From positions 32,213-96,212 of the forward strand of contig NZ_LRAC01000031.1 in the NCBI RefSeq assembly GCF_001517085.1: a stretch of 64,000 nt of DNA, in the 5' to 3' direction. Below are positions 17,506-26,396 of the stretch, in pieces. Below the pieces are notes generated by a model, which was not told the DNA's origin, did no database searches, and saw only the letters and a list, made by a program, of their open reading frames with translations. Source of the DNA: Paenibacillus sp. DMB5 (GTDB lineage: Bacteria; Bacillota; Bacilli; Paenibacillales; Paenibacillaceae). The position numbers and the translations under genes are program-made. The first letter of the stretch is position 1. Every line of letters starts with the position of its first letter.

Positions 17506-18566
17506 TGAAAGATCCCCTTCTTCCGGACTTCCAGTGCCAGCCCCAGAGAGACCAGCAGGGCGTGAACCTTATCATCTACGTGCTGAAGCTCTTTTTTACC
17601 TAAAGGCAGGCTGTCCAGCAGCGGCTGATAATACGGCAGCTCCAGCAAAATTTCACAGCCGAAACGCAGCGCCAGACTTTTGGGCGAGGACATCTCCTCT
17701 ACATTGCTGCGGTTGATGATCCACTGAAAATCCTGCGGATGCAGGTCCATATGTCCGGCAAGCTCCATCAGAGCCTGCAGCCTGTATTCGTGTCTGGGAT
17801 GCGTCACCATCATGCGCAGTGCCGATTTCTGCATACCGGTATACCATGCGGCGCTTTCGGGAATCGAACCAAAGTCAGCCACCACCACATCCGCATGCAC
17901 ACGCGCTTCTGCCAATAGATATGCGATCTCCTCCTCCTGGTAATCATGGACGCTCAAATAGTCGAAATTGCCTGGCAGGTATAAATATCCGTCCTGCTTA
18001 ACCAGCCCTTCGAAGTCCTCGCCATGGAGCATCTTGCCGGTGATACGCGGCCGCAGCCTGTCCAGGCTGATCTGCGTTTTACGGTCATAGCCGGGATCAT
18101 ACAGATCCAGCCCCAGTAAAATCACCCGAAACCCTGCCGCAGCAATCCTTCTGGCGAACAGCTTGGCAGTGCTGGTACAGCCAATGCCCGGTCCCGAGCC
18201 GAAAAATCCTACCAGGTTACCGCGTTCTACACGTTCCTCCTCAGTAATAAATCGCAGCTTTTCGATTATTGCCGAGGCTGAGGAGCGAGGGGGTACAAAA
18301 AATATCCCCAGACTTTCGCACAACATATGAATAGCCTGATAGCCGTGCACCCCTCTTTGCAGATACAGGTACAGGATCGTGGAACGCGTGTATTGGCGGC
18401 TTAGTTCGGTTAAAGCAGACACAGGCACCAGTTCACTTGTTACCATCAGCAGATGGCCTTCGGTGTGCGCCGGTTCTGGCAGTACATTTTGCGTAATGAC
18501 CGTAAACCCTGCCAGTTTGATCTCATTAATCGTCAGCTGCTCGAGCCCCAGACTGAATATTTTCAT
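17502..18566 (-). CDS. TadZ/CpaE-like MinD-family protein with a degenerate P-loop (Tad locus 2)
   Basis: 354 residues: an N-terminal receiver-like domain (about 1-105) then a MinD/ParA-like domain beginning NLVGFFGSGPGIGCTSTAK. The signature lysine before the loop is missing and the GKT/S lysine is replaced by Cys (GIGCTS), so ATP binding or hydrolysis is probably lost. Later strands are retained (VILLGLDLYDPGYD, DVVVADFGSIPES). TadZ/CpaE proteins place the Tad machine at a cell site. Gene order (SAF protein, TadZ, ATPase) supports the call. Start lies 15 nt after the CpaB-like gene. Confidence 0.65.
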   Translation of the reverse strand: MKIFSLGLEQLTINEIKLAGFTVITQNVLPEPAHTEGHLLMVTSELVPVSALTELSRQYTRSTILYLYLQRGVHGYQAIHMLCESLGIFFVPPRSSASAIIEKLRFITEEERVERGNLVGFFGSGPGIGCTSTAKLFARRIAAAGFRVILLGLDLYDPGYDRKTQISLDRLRPRITGKMLHGEDFEGLVKQDGYLYLPGNFDYLSVHDYQEEEIAYLLAEARVHADVVVADFGSIPESAAWYTGMQKSALRMMVTHPRHEYRLQALMELAGHMDLHPQDFQWIINRSNVEEMSSPKSLALRFGCEILLELPYYQPLLDSLPLGKKELQHVDDKVHALLVSLGLALEVRKKGIFQ

Positions 18567-18581
18567 GACTGCTCCTCCTTT

Positions 18582-19355
18582 CTACTCCACACGGACAATC
18601 CACAGCCTGTAGCCCTGCTCCAGAAACTGTCCCAGCAGCTCACCGTCGCTCTTCTTGAGCTTTAATTCAGGTGCCGCCACCTTGCCAGTGGAAGTAACGC
18701 GGTTATTGGTGTTGCCGTTTTCCGAGTCAAGCACATCATTGTTATCCTCAGAACGTACATAGTTCACGGTAACGCTGCTTAGAAACACCTTTCGGGCGGC
18801 TGTTGCGAACCTGGAATCCTTCTGCCCGCTGTCAGGTGCAGGTGCAGTTGTACCTGTCGGCGGGAAGCCCCCTCCGGCATTACTGCTTCCATTCTCCGTC
18901 ATGTCTGCTTTATCGCCTTCCACCAGGTAAATATCCACCTTGTCTCTGCTGCGTAGCGAGCCGTTAATGGCATATATCGCCTCCTTGGGAATTGGGAAAA
19001 TTCCTTCATCAGCCTGCGGCTCCAGGTCACTGACATCCACCAGCGATGAAGTAAGAATGCTGCCGTCCATCAGATTGACATTGGTTATCTTGTCCTTTAC
19101 CTGGCTGAACTCCGTAATGACACCTGAAGGAATGTCCTTAGTCTGGACTGAATCGAGATAGAGATCGCTTTGCTGCAGCTGATAGTTTTTTGGAATAAAT
19201 CCGCCGTCAGCCGCTTTAATTTTGACCACAGTCTGCGAAAGCACATACGGCTTAAAGTAAAGGTCGTAGCCGAGCAGTCCGCCGAACCCGGCGAACAGGA
19301 TTAGAAAGGCAAACAGATAATTGCGTTTTAACAGTTGTCCGCGCTGTGAAGCCAA
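18582..19355 (-). CDS. CpaB/RcpC-like SAF-domain protein, first gene of Tad locus 2
   Basis: 257 residues. An N-terminal membrane helix (YLFAFLILFAGFGGLLGYDLYF) is followed by an SAF-like domain (FIPKNYQLQQSDLYLD, GSILTSSLVDVSDLEP) and a C-terminal region with a Gly/Pro/Thr linker. CpaB/RcpC proteins lie outside the membrane and stabilise the Tad pore; in a Gram-positive it probably contacts the cell wall. The start is TTG 19355: AAGGAGGT lies exactly 6 nt before it. A longer reading frame to 19418 would run through a transcription terminator and has no ribosome site. Confidence 0.7.
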   Translation of the reverse strand: MASQRGQLLKRNYLFAFLILFAGFGGLLGYDLYFKPYVLSQTVVKIKAADGGFIPKNYQLQQSDLYLDSVQTKDIPSGVITEFSQVKDKITNVNLMDGSILTSSLVDVSDLEPQADEGIFPIPKEAIYAINGSLRSRDKVDIYLVEGDKADMTENGSSNAGGGFPPTGTTAPAPDSGQKDSRFATAARKVFLSSVTVNYVRSEDNNDVLDSENGNTNNRVTSTGKVAAPELKLKKSDGELLGQFLEQGYRLWIVRVE

Positions 19356-19389
19356 GCCCTTACCTCCTTGAGTACTGTTTATTGGAACG

Positions 19390-19443
19390 AAAAAAGGCAC
19401 TTTGGCAGACTTCGCCAAAATGCCGGTAAAATGCTTTTTTACC
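19390..19443 (-). terminator. Intrinsic terminator between purU and Tad locus 2, with an adjoining hairpin
   Basis: On the minus strand GGCATTTTGGC (19424-19414), a 7-nt loop and GCCAAAGTGCC (19406-19396) are followed by TTTTTT. A second hairpin (GGTAAA...TTTACC, 19443-19425) abuts it on the 5' side. It ends purU, but its T-run lies only 34 nt before the TTG of the CpaB-like gene and no promoter fits between, so it may also act as a leader attenuator for locus 2. Confidence 0.8.
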
Positions 19444-19468
19444 TGTAATGCTCTTCAGAACTATAGGG

Positions 19469-20365
19469 TTAGTTAAACACTACTGTTTTGTTGTGATGCA
19501 CAAGAATACGGTCTTCAATATGCCACTTGACAGCCCGCGCCAGCACAACCCGCTCAATCGTACGGCCGATCCGCTTCAGCTCGTTCACATCATCGCTGTG
19601 GCTGACCCGCTGCACGTCCTGCTCTATAATCGGTCCGCCATCCAGCTCCTCGGTGACATAGTGGGCGGTTGCGCCAATAATCTTCACCCCGCGCTGGTAA
19701 GCCTGCGCGTAGGGCTTGCCGCCGACGAACGCCGGCAGGAACGAGTGATGGATATTGATGATCCGGTGCCGGTAATGCTCGATGAACGACGGTGAGATGA
19801 TCTGCATATAGCGGGCGAGGATGATCACATCGATGTCGCTGCCGATCACCTCCAGCTGGCGCTTCTCAGCCTCAGCCTTGGTCTCAGCCGTAACCGGAAT
19901 ATGGTGGAACGGAATGCCAAACGATTCAACGTAAGCCTGCATATCCGTATGGTTGCTGACCACCATGGCAATATCCGCATCCAGATCACCGGCCTGCCAT
20001 TGCCAGAGCAGCTCAACCAGACAGTGGTCTTCTTTGGAAACAAAGATCGCTAATCTTTTCTTATGACTCACATTAAAAATCTGCCAATCCATCTTAAAGC
20101 GCTCGGCAACTCCGCCAAAAATATTGCGCACCTCATCCAGCCGCTCATCCAGCTTGGGCAGATCAAACTCCACTCTCATGAAGAACATACCGCCGTCCGG
20201 GTCCATTGTGTACTGGTCCGACTGCACGATATTAGCTCCATGCTGATACAAAAAATGCGAGACAGCCGCTACAATACCCGGCCCGTCCGGACAAGAAATG
20301 AGCATGCGCGCCCGGTCCGGATATTGCCCGCCTGAAGAATGATCTCTTTTCACATGTAATTCCAT
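19469..20365 (-). CDS. purU: Formyltetrahydrofolate deformylase PurU
   Basis: 298 residues. An N-terminal ACT domain (ARMLISCPDGPGIVAAVSHF) precedes a formyltransferase-type catalytic domain with NIHHSFLPAF and GATAHYVTEELDGGPI, carrying the Asn, His and Asp of the active site. It hydrolyses 10-formyl-THF to formate and THF, supplying formate for PurT-type purine synthesis and balancing one-carbon pools. Ribosome site AGGGG lies just before the ATG. A strong terminator follows. Confidence 0.95.
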   Translation of the reverse strand: MELHVKRDHSSGGQYPDRARMLISCPDGPGIVAAVSHFLYQHGANIVQSDQYTMDPDGGMFFMRVEFDLPKLDERLDEVRNIFGGVAERFKMDWQIFNVSHKKRLAIFVSKEDHCLVELLWQWQAGDLDADIAMVVSNHTDMQAYVESFGIPFHHIPVTAETKAEAEKRQLEVIGSDIDVIILARYMQIISPSFIEHYRHRIINIHHSFLPAFVGGKPYAQAYQRGVKIIGATAHYVTEELDGGPIIEQDVQRVSHSDDVNELKRIGRTIERVVLARAVKWHIEDRILVHHNKTVVFN

Positions 20366-20412
20366 AGTCCCCTGTCCATCCTCTCATCTGCTAGCGCAAT
20401 CTGTAGTTATCC

Positions 20413-21540
20413 TTAAGCGTTCACGAGCGCCTGTCTGCCTGCCAGCCAGGCGATCAGGCGCTGATTGACAGCTTCCTCACTAAGCTGCGGGAAGAGTCCG
20501 GCTGCCAGCACATTGTCATATAGACGTTCCAGCGGTTCACGCGGATCTGCCTTTTTGGCTTTGGCATCATTCTTGAGCAGCTCCCATACATCGAGTACAT
20601 ACCGGCGCGGATCAAGCTCCTGCTTGGCGAAGAACGAATGCAGCTCTTCCACTTCCTGCAGGAACTCTGCACCGAAGCGTTCTGCGACATTACCGCGCAG
20701 CAGGGCGATTTCGATCTCGTACATCGGGCGGAGCTTCTTGGCATCCTTCCCGATCCATGGAGTCTCCAGAATAAACGGCAGCCCTGCAAGTGCTTCGTGG
20801 TGGACGACCTTATTAATCGTCTCGAAACCGATCCAGCCTGAACCAATTGGTGTATGGCGGTCTTTACCTGCTCCGCGCGGATTTTTGCTGTCATTGATGT
20901 GGATGACACCAAGACGCTTAAGGCCGATAATCTCATCGAATTGGCGGAGCACCCCGTCCAGGTCGCCAACGATGTCATAGCCGGCATCATGAATGTGACA
21001 GGTGTCAAGACAGATGGACAAGCGCTCGTTATGTACGACCTTGTCAATGATGGAGGCAATTTCCTCAAAGCTGCGGCCGACTTCTGTTCCTTTACCGGCC
21101 ATCGTCTCCAGAGCAATATGCACTTCTGTCTCGTTCGTACCGCCAAGCACCTCATTCAGCCCGTCGGCAATCCGCTGGATACCGTATTCTGCATCCTTGT
21201 CAGTATACGCCCCCGGATGAAGTACAATATGCTTGACCTCCAGCTGATGGGTACGGCGGATCTCCTCCTGCAGAAAATCAACAGCAAGCTGATAGGTATT
21301 ATCCTTATAGGAACCCAGGTTAATGATATAGGGAGCATGTACCACAATCTCTTCTACGCCGTTCGCTTTCATCGCGAGCTTTCCTTCAGCAGGGTACATA
21401 GCCTCAATCGGCTTGCGGCGCGTATTCTGCGGCGCCCCGGTATATATCATGAACGAACTGGAACCATACTCATTTGCTTCATTGGCTGCGCTCAAGAGAC
21501 CCTTGTCCGCGCAGGACACATGTGAACCTATTTTCAGCAT
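20413..21540 (-). CDS. nfo: Deoxyribonuclease IV (endonuclease IV) with a C-terminal extension
   Basis: 375 residues starting [10 protein letters not shown]. The AP-endonuclease TIM barrel has its metal-ligand motifs: [47 protein letters not shown] and LETPW. It nicks DNA 5' of abasic sites in base excision repair. The usual enzyme is 280-300 residues; here ~80 further residues follow the barrel ([21 protein letters not shown] onward), helical and of unknown role. The GTG start 8 codons earlier was rejected because it precedes the purine-rich ribosome site (GAAAGAGG/AAAAAGG). Confidence 0.93.
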   Translation of the reverse strand: MLKIGSHVSCADKGLLSAANEANEYGSSSFMIYTGAPQNTRRKPIEAMYPAEGKLAMKANGVEEIVVHAPYIINLGSYKDNTYQLAVDFLQEEIRRTHQLEVKHIVLHPGAYTDKDAEYGIQRIADGLNEVLGGTNETEVHIALETMAGKGTEVGRSFEEIASIIDKVVHNERLSICLDTCHIHDAGYDIVGDLDGVLRQFDEIIGLKRLGVIHINDSKNPRGAGKDRHTPIGSGWIGFETINKVVHHEALAGLPFILETPWIGKDAKKLRPMYEIEIALLRGNVAERFGAEFLQEVEELHSFFAKQELDPRRYVLDVWELLKNDAKAKKADPREPLERLYDNVLAAGLFPQLSEEAVNQRLIAWLAGRQALVNA

Positions 21541-21712
21541 GCCTTTTTTCCCTCTTTCCTTCACGAATTAACCCTTATTCTACCGTGATCGGGAAAATAA
21601 ATCTAGGCAAGCTGCGGCAGGCCGCTTCAGCTTCGCAAAACTTTGGAAATACGCTATACTTTAGATGAGATGAAGGTTTGTGACAATCATCATTGTCAAA
21701 GGCGGTGTATAC

Positions 21713-22177
21713 ATGTCTTCTGAACTGGGATTCAGGCTATTATCGTCCATGCCAAGCAACTGGTTTATGAACTCCATCGCATTTTGGACTTTTTTACTGC
21801 TGGGCTGCATGTGTATCGGCGGTTTTTTCATGTTCCGCAAATTCCTCAAGGTGCTGCCCAAAGCGGACGGCAAGTCCAAGCTGGACTGGCAGAACTACTG
21901 GGTGGAGCGCAGCCGGCCGCTGTGGAGCGACGAAATGAAGGCTTTTCTGGACCAGCTCGTGCAGCCGGTGCCCGGACCCTTCCGCGATATCGCCAAGCAT
22001 TCGATCGCTGCCGAGATCGGCAAAATTGCTGTTGAAAGCGGCGCTCCGGCGGTTACCCGGGAACACTGCATTAAAGGCTATATCGTAGCTACCCCTCGCC
22101 GGGACAACAAGTTCCTAGTTTCTTTCCTGGAAAAGAACGGGATCGACTACTCTCCCTACCGTCATCTGATCAAGTAA
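21713..22177 (+). CDS. DUF2621 family membrane protein
   Basis: 154 residues. One N-terminal helix (SIAFWTFLLLGCMCIGGFFMF, about 22-42) is followed by a cytoplasmic domain containing WSDEMKAFLDQLVQPVPGPFRDIAKHSIAAEIGK and EHCIKGYIVATPRRDNKFL, which I recognise as the DUF2621 (YneK-like) family of Bacillus relatives. The function of the family is not established. Start chosen at the ATG with AAGGCGGT 7-8 nt upstream rather than the longer frame. The next gene begins 28 nt downstream on the same strand. Confidence 0.7.
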   Translation: MSSELGFRLLSSMPSNWFMNSIAFWTFLLLGCMCIGGFFMFRKFLKVLPKADGKSKLDWQNYWVERSRPLWSDEMKAFLDQLVQPVPGPFRDIAKHSIAAEIGKIAVESGAPAVTREHCIKGYIVATPRRDNKFLVSFLEKNGIDYSPYRHLIK

Positions 22178-22205
22178 GCCGCATCCTGAAACGGAGGATT
22201 TCAGC

Positions 22206-23114
22206 ATGAAATACATTATCTGCGGCGGCAGCGGCTTTATCGGCCGTGAGCTCACTGAATTGTGGCTTACAGCCGGACATCAGCTCATTATCGCCGGACG
22301 CACGCTGCCCAAAGACGCATCTTCTCACCCTGCTCTAAGCTATACAACCTGGGACAACCTCGCAGCCAATCCGGAATTGGCTGAGAACGCAGATGCGCTG
22401 GTCAATCTGGCCGGAGCTTCGCTTAGCCAGCGCTGGAGCGCTGACGGTAAGCGGGCTATTATGCAGTCCCGGCTTGAAACGGTGGAAGCCGCCGGCAAAC
22501 TGGTTGCGGTGCTTAAGCATAAGCCGCCTGTCATTGTGCAGGCTTCCGCCGTCGCCATATACGGCACCTCGCTCACGGATACCTATAACGAGGATTCACC
22601 TGCTCGGGTGGTAGATTTCCCCTCAGAGGTGGTCCAGACCTGGGAGGCCGCCGCTGATGCAGCCTATCAGGATATACGGCTCATCAAGCTGCGGACAGGT
22701 GTTGTGCTCGGCAACGAAAGCGGAGCCTTTCCCAAGATGAAGCTGCCGTATAAGCTTGGCTTTGGCGGGAAAATCGGCAGCGGCAAGCAGTGGCTCTCCT
22801 GGATCCACCTGGAGGATATCGCCAGACTGATCGATTTCTGCATCATCACTCCTGAAATCACCGGACCCGTTAATGCCACCGCCCCCAATCCGGTGACTAA
22901 CGAGCAGTTCGGCCGGATGATCGGCAAAGTCTACCATCGTCCGCACTGGTTTCCGGTTCCTGCATTTGTATTAAAGGCAGCTGTTGGCGAGCTGTCGGAA
23001 ATCCTGCTGGAAGGCCAGCGGGTACTCCCCTCCAAAGCAGTAAACCATGGCTTCACCTTCAGCTATCCGACTCTGCAGCCGGCACTGGAACAGCTGAAAT
23101 CAGAGAAGCGATGA
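22206..23114 (+). CDS. TIGR01777-family NAD-dependent epimerase-like protein
   Basis: 302 residues. It opens with the Rossmann motif IICGGSGFIGRELTELW, then AGASLSQRWSADGKRAIMQSR and VIVQASAVAIYG, diagnostic of the TIGR01777 (YfcH/YfhF) branch of extended short-chain dehydrogenases. The C-terminal DUF1731-like segment (RPHWFPVPAFVLKAAVGELSE) is present. The substrate is unknown. AACGGAGG precedes the ATG. It is convergent with the FHA gene of Tad locus 1, the two stops being 5 nt apart. Confidence 0.88.
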   Translation: MKYIICGGSGFIGRELTELWLTAGHQLIIAGRTLPKDASSHPALSYTTWDNLAANPELAENADALVNLAGASLSQRWSADGKRAIMQSRLETVEAAGKLVAVLKHKPPVIVQASAVAIYGTSLTDTYNEDSPARVVDFPSEVVQTWEAAADAAYQDIRLIKLRTGVVLGNESGAFPKMKLPYKLGFGGKIGSGKQWLSWIHLEDIARLIDFCIITPEITGPVNATAPNPVTNEQFGRMIGKVYHRPHWFPVPAFVLKAAVGELSEILLEGQRVLPSKAVNHGFTFSYPTLQPALEQLKSEKR

Positions 23115-23119
23115 TTCAT

Positions 23120-24817
23120 TCAGGCCGTTCGAAAAGTATAGCTGCCCTTAATAATTGTAAAGACGCTGCCTTCGGTCAGCGGATATTCTTTATAAGGAAT
23201 CATAGGGCTTCCCTGATACAACGTCCCGTTCCGCGAGTCCAGATCCTTAATAATGTAACCGGCAGGGCCTCTGGAAATTTCCGCATGCACTCTGGAAGCC
23301 CCCTCGGACTTCTCTACATACTGGGCTACATCAGGTGAACGTCCGATTATGAAGCTTGCGCGGTCCAGTTCAATCTTCTCGGGTGCTCCATCCTCATCTG
23401 CCCCGGTGCGTTCCAAAAAGGGCCCGGCAGGGCGAAGGGGCAACTTCGCCTGCCCGCTAATCGCACTATCGCTGGCCGTAAGCAGCGCTGTCGCCGCCAC
23501 AGCAGCGGGCTGAGGCGGCACTTGTCCCGCAGCCCCAAATAACGAGCCCCCGGAATTCTGCCTCACCTGTGAAGTCAGCTTCTGTTCACCCCCCTGCTGA
23601 ATATGCAGCCTTGCCGGCACTACCGGATTTCTGCCAAAATCCCACTCCGAACGGGGCGGTTTTTGGCTCACACTGCGCTCCCGGGTCCCAGCTAATGCAG
23701 ATTCAGGTCTCTCTCTGCTTTCGTCAATGACAGGGTCCTGCACAGCCATAATCCTCCCGCTCCACACCATCCAGCTTACAGCCGCAAATATAGCAGTAGC
23801 GGCAATACAAACAGCCAGCCAAATGGTCATCGGCCTGTCCAGGTACAGGAACTTCCAGAGCAAGGCATCAGCCAGAACAGCACCAAATACAGTATAAGTT
23901 CTGTAGGAAGAAGGCACTGTGACGGCGGTTTCTCCTGCATCCTCCTGATCATCTGACACGACTTCCTCACTCAGCCTCAGCTTTGGCAATCCGTTTCCCC
24001 ATCGCTGCTCCTTAGCGTGGTTACTGTCATTTGCCGGTTCCTCTGAACGGGCACTTAGCTGCCTCTGCTTCATAGATATTACAGAAGCTTCAGGAGTGGC
24101 AGAAAATCCTGCCGCTACATAAGCCTGCGGGCCCTCTCTAAGCCGGACTGGTATTTCCCCCGATACAGCATTTCCCCCATCAGACGGCACCTTTAACGAT
24201 ACAGCTTCTATACTGCCTGCAAGCTTCCCGGCGGCGGAATGATCTTCTGCGAGCAGCTCTGCCAGCAGGCCCTTGAGCCCGGACGGTGAAAAATCCCCGC
24301 TCCCGCAATACTGAAGTAATCGCTGCAGCCCGCTTCCCGATAACTCCGTCACAGATGCAATGAGCACCATAATGAGTGACTTCACTGCTTCTCCGGGAGA
24401 TATTGGCGTTCCTGACGGCTGCAAAGGTATGTAAGTAAGAAACACCTTGCCGCTGCCAAGCGGCCCCTCAATAAAAATATAATCCTTATGAAGCGCGTAC
24501 TGCTCAGCCCGCAGCATGTATTGTCTGCCTTCCTCCATTCCCCGGGCAATCTGCAGCAGCAGGCCGAAGAGCTCCGCCATACTCATTTTTTCGCTTTTTA
24601 GCAGGTGACTGAGCATTTTACGCCGGGATACGGCGTACTCAAGCGTCACCTTAAGATCAATTTCCCTAAGCAGCAGCCGCAGATGATGCGGGATAGCAGT
24701 GTTCATCAGCATCTTCGCCTGGACCATATTCAGCTCTGCCAAAGATAATCCGCCGGCAGTACCAAGCTGCATGGAGATGCCGTCCTGTTGTATGAAATCA
24801 CGGTTTAATCCGAACAT
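23120..24817 (-). CDS. DUF6382/FHA-domain protein, last gene of Tad locus 1
   Basis: 565 residues. The N-terminal ~200 residues match the DUF6382-type domain of Firmicute FHA proteins (FIQQDGISMQLGTAGGLS start; EGPLGSGKVFLTYIPLQPSG). A low-complexity region, two hydrophobic helices (about 310-350), another Pro/Ala-rich linker and a C-terminal FHA domain follow: SFIIGRSPDVAQYVEKSEGASRVHAEI and DLDSRNGTLYQG. FHA domains bind phosphothreonine, so this may link Ser/Thr kinase signalling to the pilus machine. It lies 17 nt after the prepilin peptidase gene and ends the operon. Confidence 0.8.
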   Translation of the reverse strand: MFGLNRDFIQQDGISMQLGTAGGLSLAELNMVQAKMLMNTAIPHHLRLLLREIDLKVTLEYAVSRRKMLSHLLKSEKMSMAELFGLLLQIARGMEEGRQYMLRAEQYALHKDYIFIEGPLGSGKVFLTYIPLQPSGTPISPGEAVKSLIMVLIASVTELSGSGLQRLLQYCGSGDFSPSGLKGLLAELLAEDHSAAGKLAGSIEAVSLKVPSDGGNAVSGEIPVRLREGPQAYVAAGFSATPEASVISMKQRQLSARSEEPANDSNHAKEQRWGNGLPKLRLSEEVVSDDQEDAGETAVTVPSSYRTYTVFGAVLADALLWKFLYLDRPMTIWLAVCIAATAIFAAVSWMVWSGRIMAVQDPVIDESRERPESALAGTRERSVSQKPPRSEWDFGRNPVVPARLHIQQGGEQKLTSQVRQNSGGSLFGAAGQVPPQPAAVAATALLTASDSAISGQAKLPLRPAGPFLERTGADEDGAPEKIELDRASFIIGRSPDVAQYVEKSEGASRVHAEISRGPAGYIIKDLDSRNGTLYQGSPMIPYKEYPLTEGSVFTIIKGSYTFRTA

Positions 24818-24834
24818 GATCTATCACCTCCCAT

Positions 24835-25347
24835 CTAAAAGCAGTAATAGGTATACAGAAATCCGGGAATCACGGCCAGCATGAACGGAAATCTCAGCAC
24901 CTCACTGCCTGCACCGCTTCTTAAAAGAGCAGGCCTCTGCAACAGCAAAAGTCCGGCGGTTCTGCTCAGTGTACTGCGGATTCTCCCGGCTGCCTCCCGT
25001 CTAAACAGGACAATGATCCAGCCGATTACCGCCCCGAATAATATGGAGTACATAATGACCTGAAAGGTAAACCATATCCCTGTCCAGGCTCCGATTCCCG
25101 CAAAAAGCTTTACATCTCCCGCCCCGACAGCTCCCATACCATACAGGAGCAGGAGAACGGCAAATCCGGCAGTAGCACCGGTTAGTGCAAACAATAACCC
25201 GTGACCTCCGGATACAACGCTCCTTGCCAGCAGTCCTGTTGTAAGGGCAAATACAGAAATCCAGTTTGGTATCCTCATCCACCGCAAATCTGTGACAAAG
25301 GCCGCTGCCAGAATCATCAGACAGCCCCCAAAGGCCCACCCTGCCAT
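24835..25347 (-). CDS. A24 prepilin peptidase (TadV/CpaA type)
   Basis: 170 residues, several membrane helices. The two catalytic aspartates of A24 peptidases are visible in DLRWMRIPN (near residue 21) and GAGDVKLFAG (near 97). It lacks the N-methylation domain of full-length PilD, as TadV/CpaA enzymes do. It should cleave the Flp pilin and TadE/F-like pseudopilins of the locus. No such gene is seen in Tad locus 2, so it may serve both. 17-nt spacings on either side indicate one operon. Confidence 0.88.
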   Translation of the reverse strand: MAGWAFGGCLMILAAAFVTDLRWMRIPNWISVFALTTGLLARSVVSGGHGLLFALTGATAGFAVLLLLYGMGAVGAGDVKLFAGIGAWTGIWFTFQVIMYSILFGAVIGWIIVLFRREAAGRIRSTLSRTAGLLLLQRPALLRSGAGSEVLRFPFMLAVIPGFLYTYYCF

Positions 25348-25364
25348 ACCGTCCCCTCCTTTAT

Positions 25365-26381
25365 TTATAATCTTTTTACGACTCTAAAAACTGCCTCCAG
25401 GCTGGTGCCATCCTCTAGCGTTATGATAAACGTCCAGGAGCCGGGTGTCGTATTCACCCCTATCTTCCACTCCCATTCGATGTACCCGGACTCGTCGGCC
25501 TGCTTCCAGCCTAAATGCCTGGCTGTACTTTGGCCGCTTTTGTAGAATATCGAAAGATTAGCCGTTGCTCCCGGGGGAACCTGAACCCTGATTTTTCCCT
25601 GCTTGTTGGCAACACCAGGGTCGGGCTTCTCCAGTACGACGATATAGCCTTGCGGCTCTTCAGTTCCGCTCTCTCCGCCCTGTCCCGAAGCATCGGTGTT
25701 CCCTACCCACACCCGTTCTAAACTGCTCGCTTCCAGGACAATTGCTTTATTCAGAAAAGGCACCTTCATCGGGAGCTCGTAACTGACAACCAGTCCGAAG
25801 TACGGGCGTGTACCCTTCTTCAAATCAGGAATAGTGACATTGGAGACATGGATCCGTTCATAATCAAGCCAGTCTGTGGCCAGATAGGGCTTCATTATAG
25901 GTTTAAGCACATGATCAAGCACAGCCTCCGAGGTCTCTGCCTGCAGCTCCTGCAGAGGGCCCTCTGCCCGCTGCACAGCCGCTCTGACCCAATCATTGAT
26001 AGGTGCTGGCATCTCATCTACGTAACTGCCGCTCCACTCCTCAAGTGACAGGCGGGGAATACTCCACATCCCGGATGAAGCGCCTGCAGCCGCTTCATCC
26101 GCTATTCCCCCGGCATTTGCAGCAGGATCTGCCGGACTCGGGCCGCCACTTTCTGCCTGACCCCATTTCTGTGCCGCCAGCGCCGCCGGATAGATATGCG
26201 TGGATATCACTTTGACTGTGTCAGATGCCGTACTTTGCAGTGCCGTCGAGTATAGGGTCATCTGAATGATAAAAATCAAAAACAGGACAAACAGCAGAAA
26301 CAACGGGAGCACCATCGCCGCTTCAACAACCATACTGCCTTCATCCCGCTGCTTCTCGGGATTCTGATTCCGGCCCTTCAT
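25365..26381 (-). CDS. TadE/TadG-like pseudopilin of Tad locus 1
   Basis: 338 residues. A short basic/acidic leader (DEGSMVVEAAMVLPLFLLF) ends in a hydrophobic helix. The G...xxE arrangement before the helix is the pattern expected of prepilin-peptidase substrates and TadE proteins. The rest is extracytoplasmic, with a C-terminal beta domain (GATANLSIFYKSG, WTFIITLEDGTSLE). Probably a minor pilin or fibre-initiation subunit. Gene spacing 15-17 nt on each side. Confidence 0.65.
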   Translation of the reverse strand: MKGRNQNPEKQRDEGSMVVEAAMVLPLFLLFVLFLIFIIQMTLYSTALQSTASDTVKVISTHIYPAALAAQKWGQAESGGPSPADPAANAGGIADEAAAGASSGMWSIPRLSLEEWSGSYVDEMPAPINDWVRAAVQRAEGPLQELQAETSEAVLDHVLKPIMKPYLATDWLDYERIHVSNVTIPDLKKGTRPYFGLVVSYELPMKVPFLNKAIVLEASSLERVWVGNTDASGQGGESGTEEPQGYIVVLEKPDPGVANKQGKIRVQVPPGATANLSIFYKSGQSTARHLGWKQADESGYIEWEWKIGVNTTPGSWTFIITLEDGTSLEAVFRVVKRL

Positions 26382-26396
26382 TCTTCCCTCCTTCTG

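Noticed and set aside
19356..19418. N-terminal extension MAKSAKVPFF of the CpaB-like gene
   Set aside because: It would be encoded by the purU terminator and lacks a ribosome site; a perfect AAGGAGGT precedes TTG 19355.
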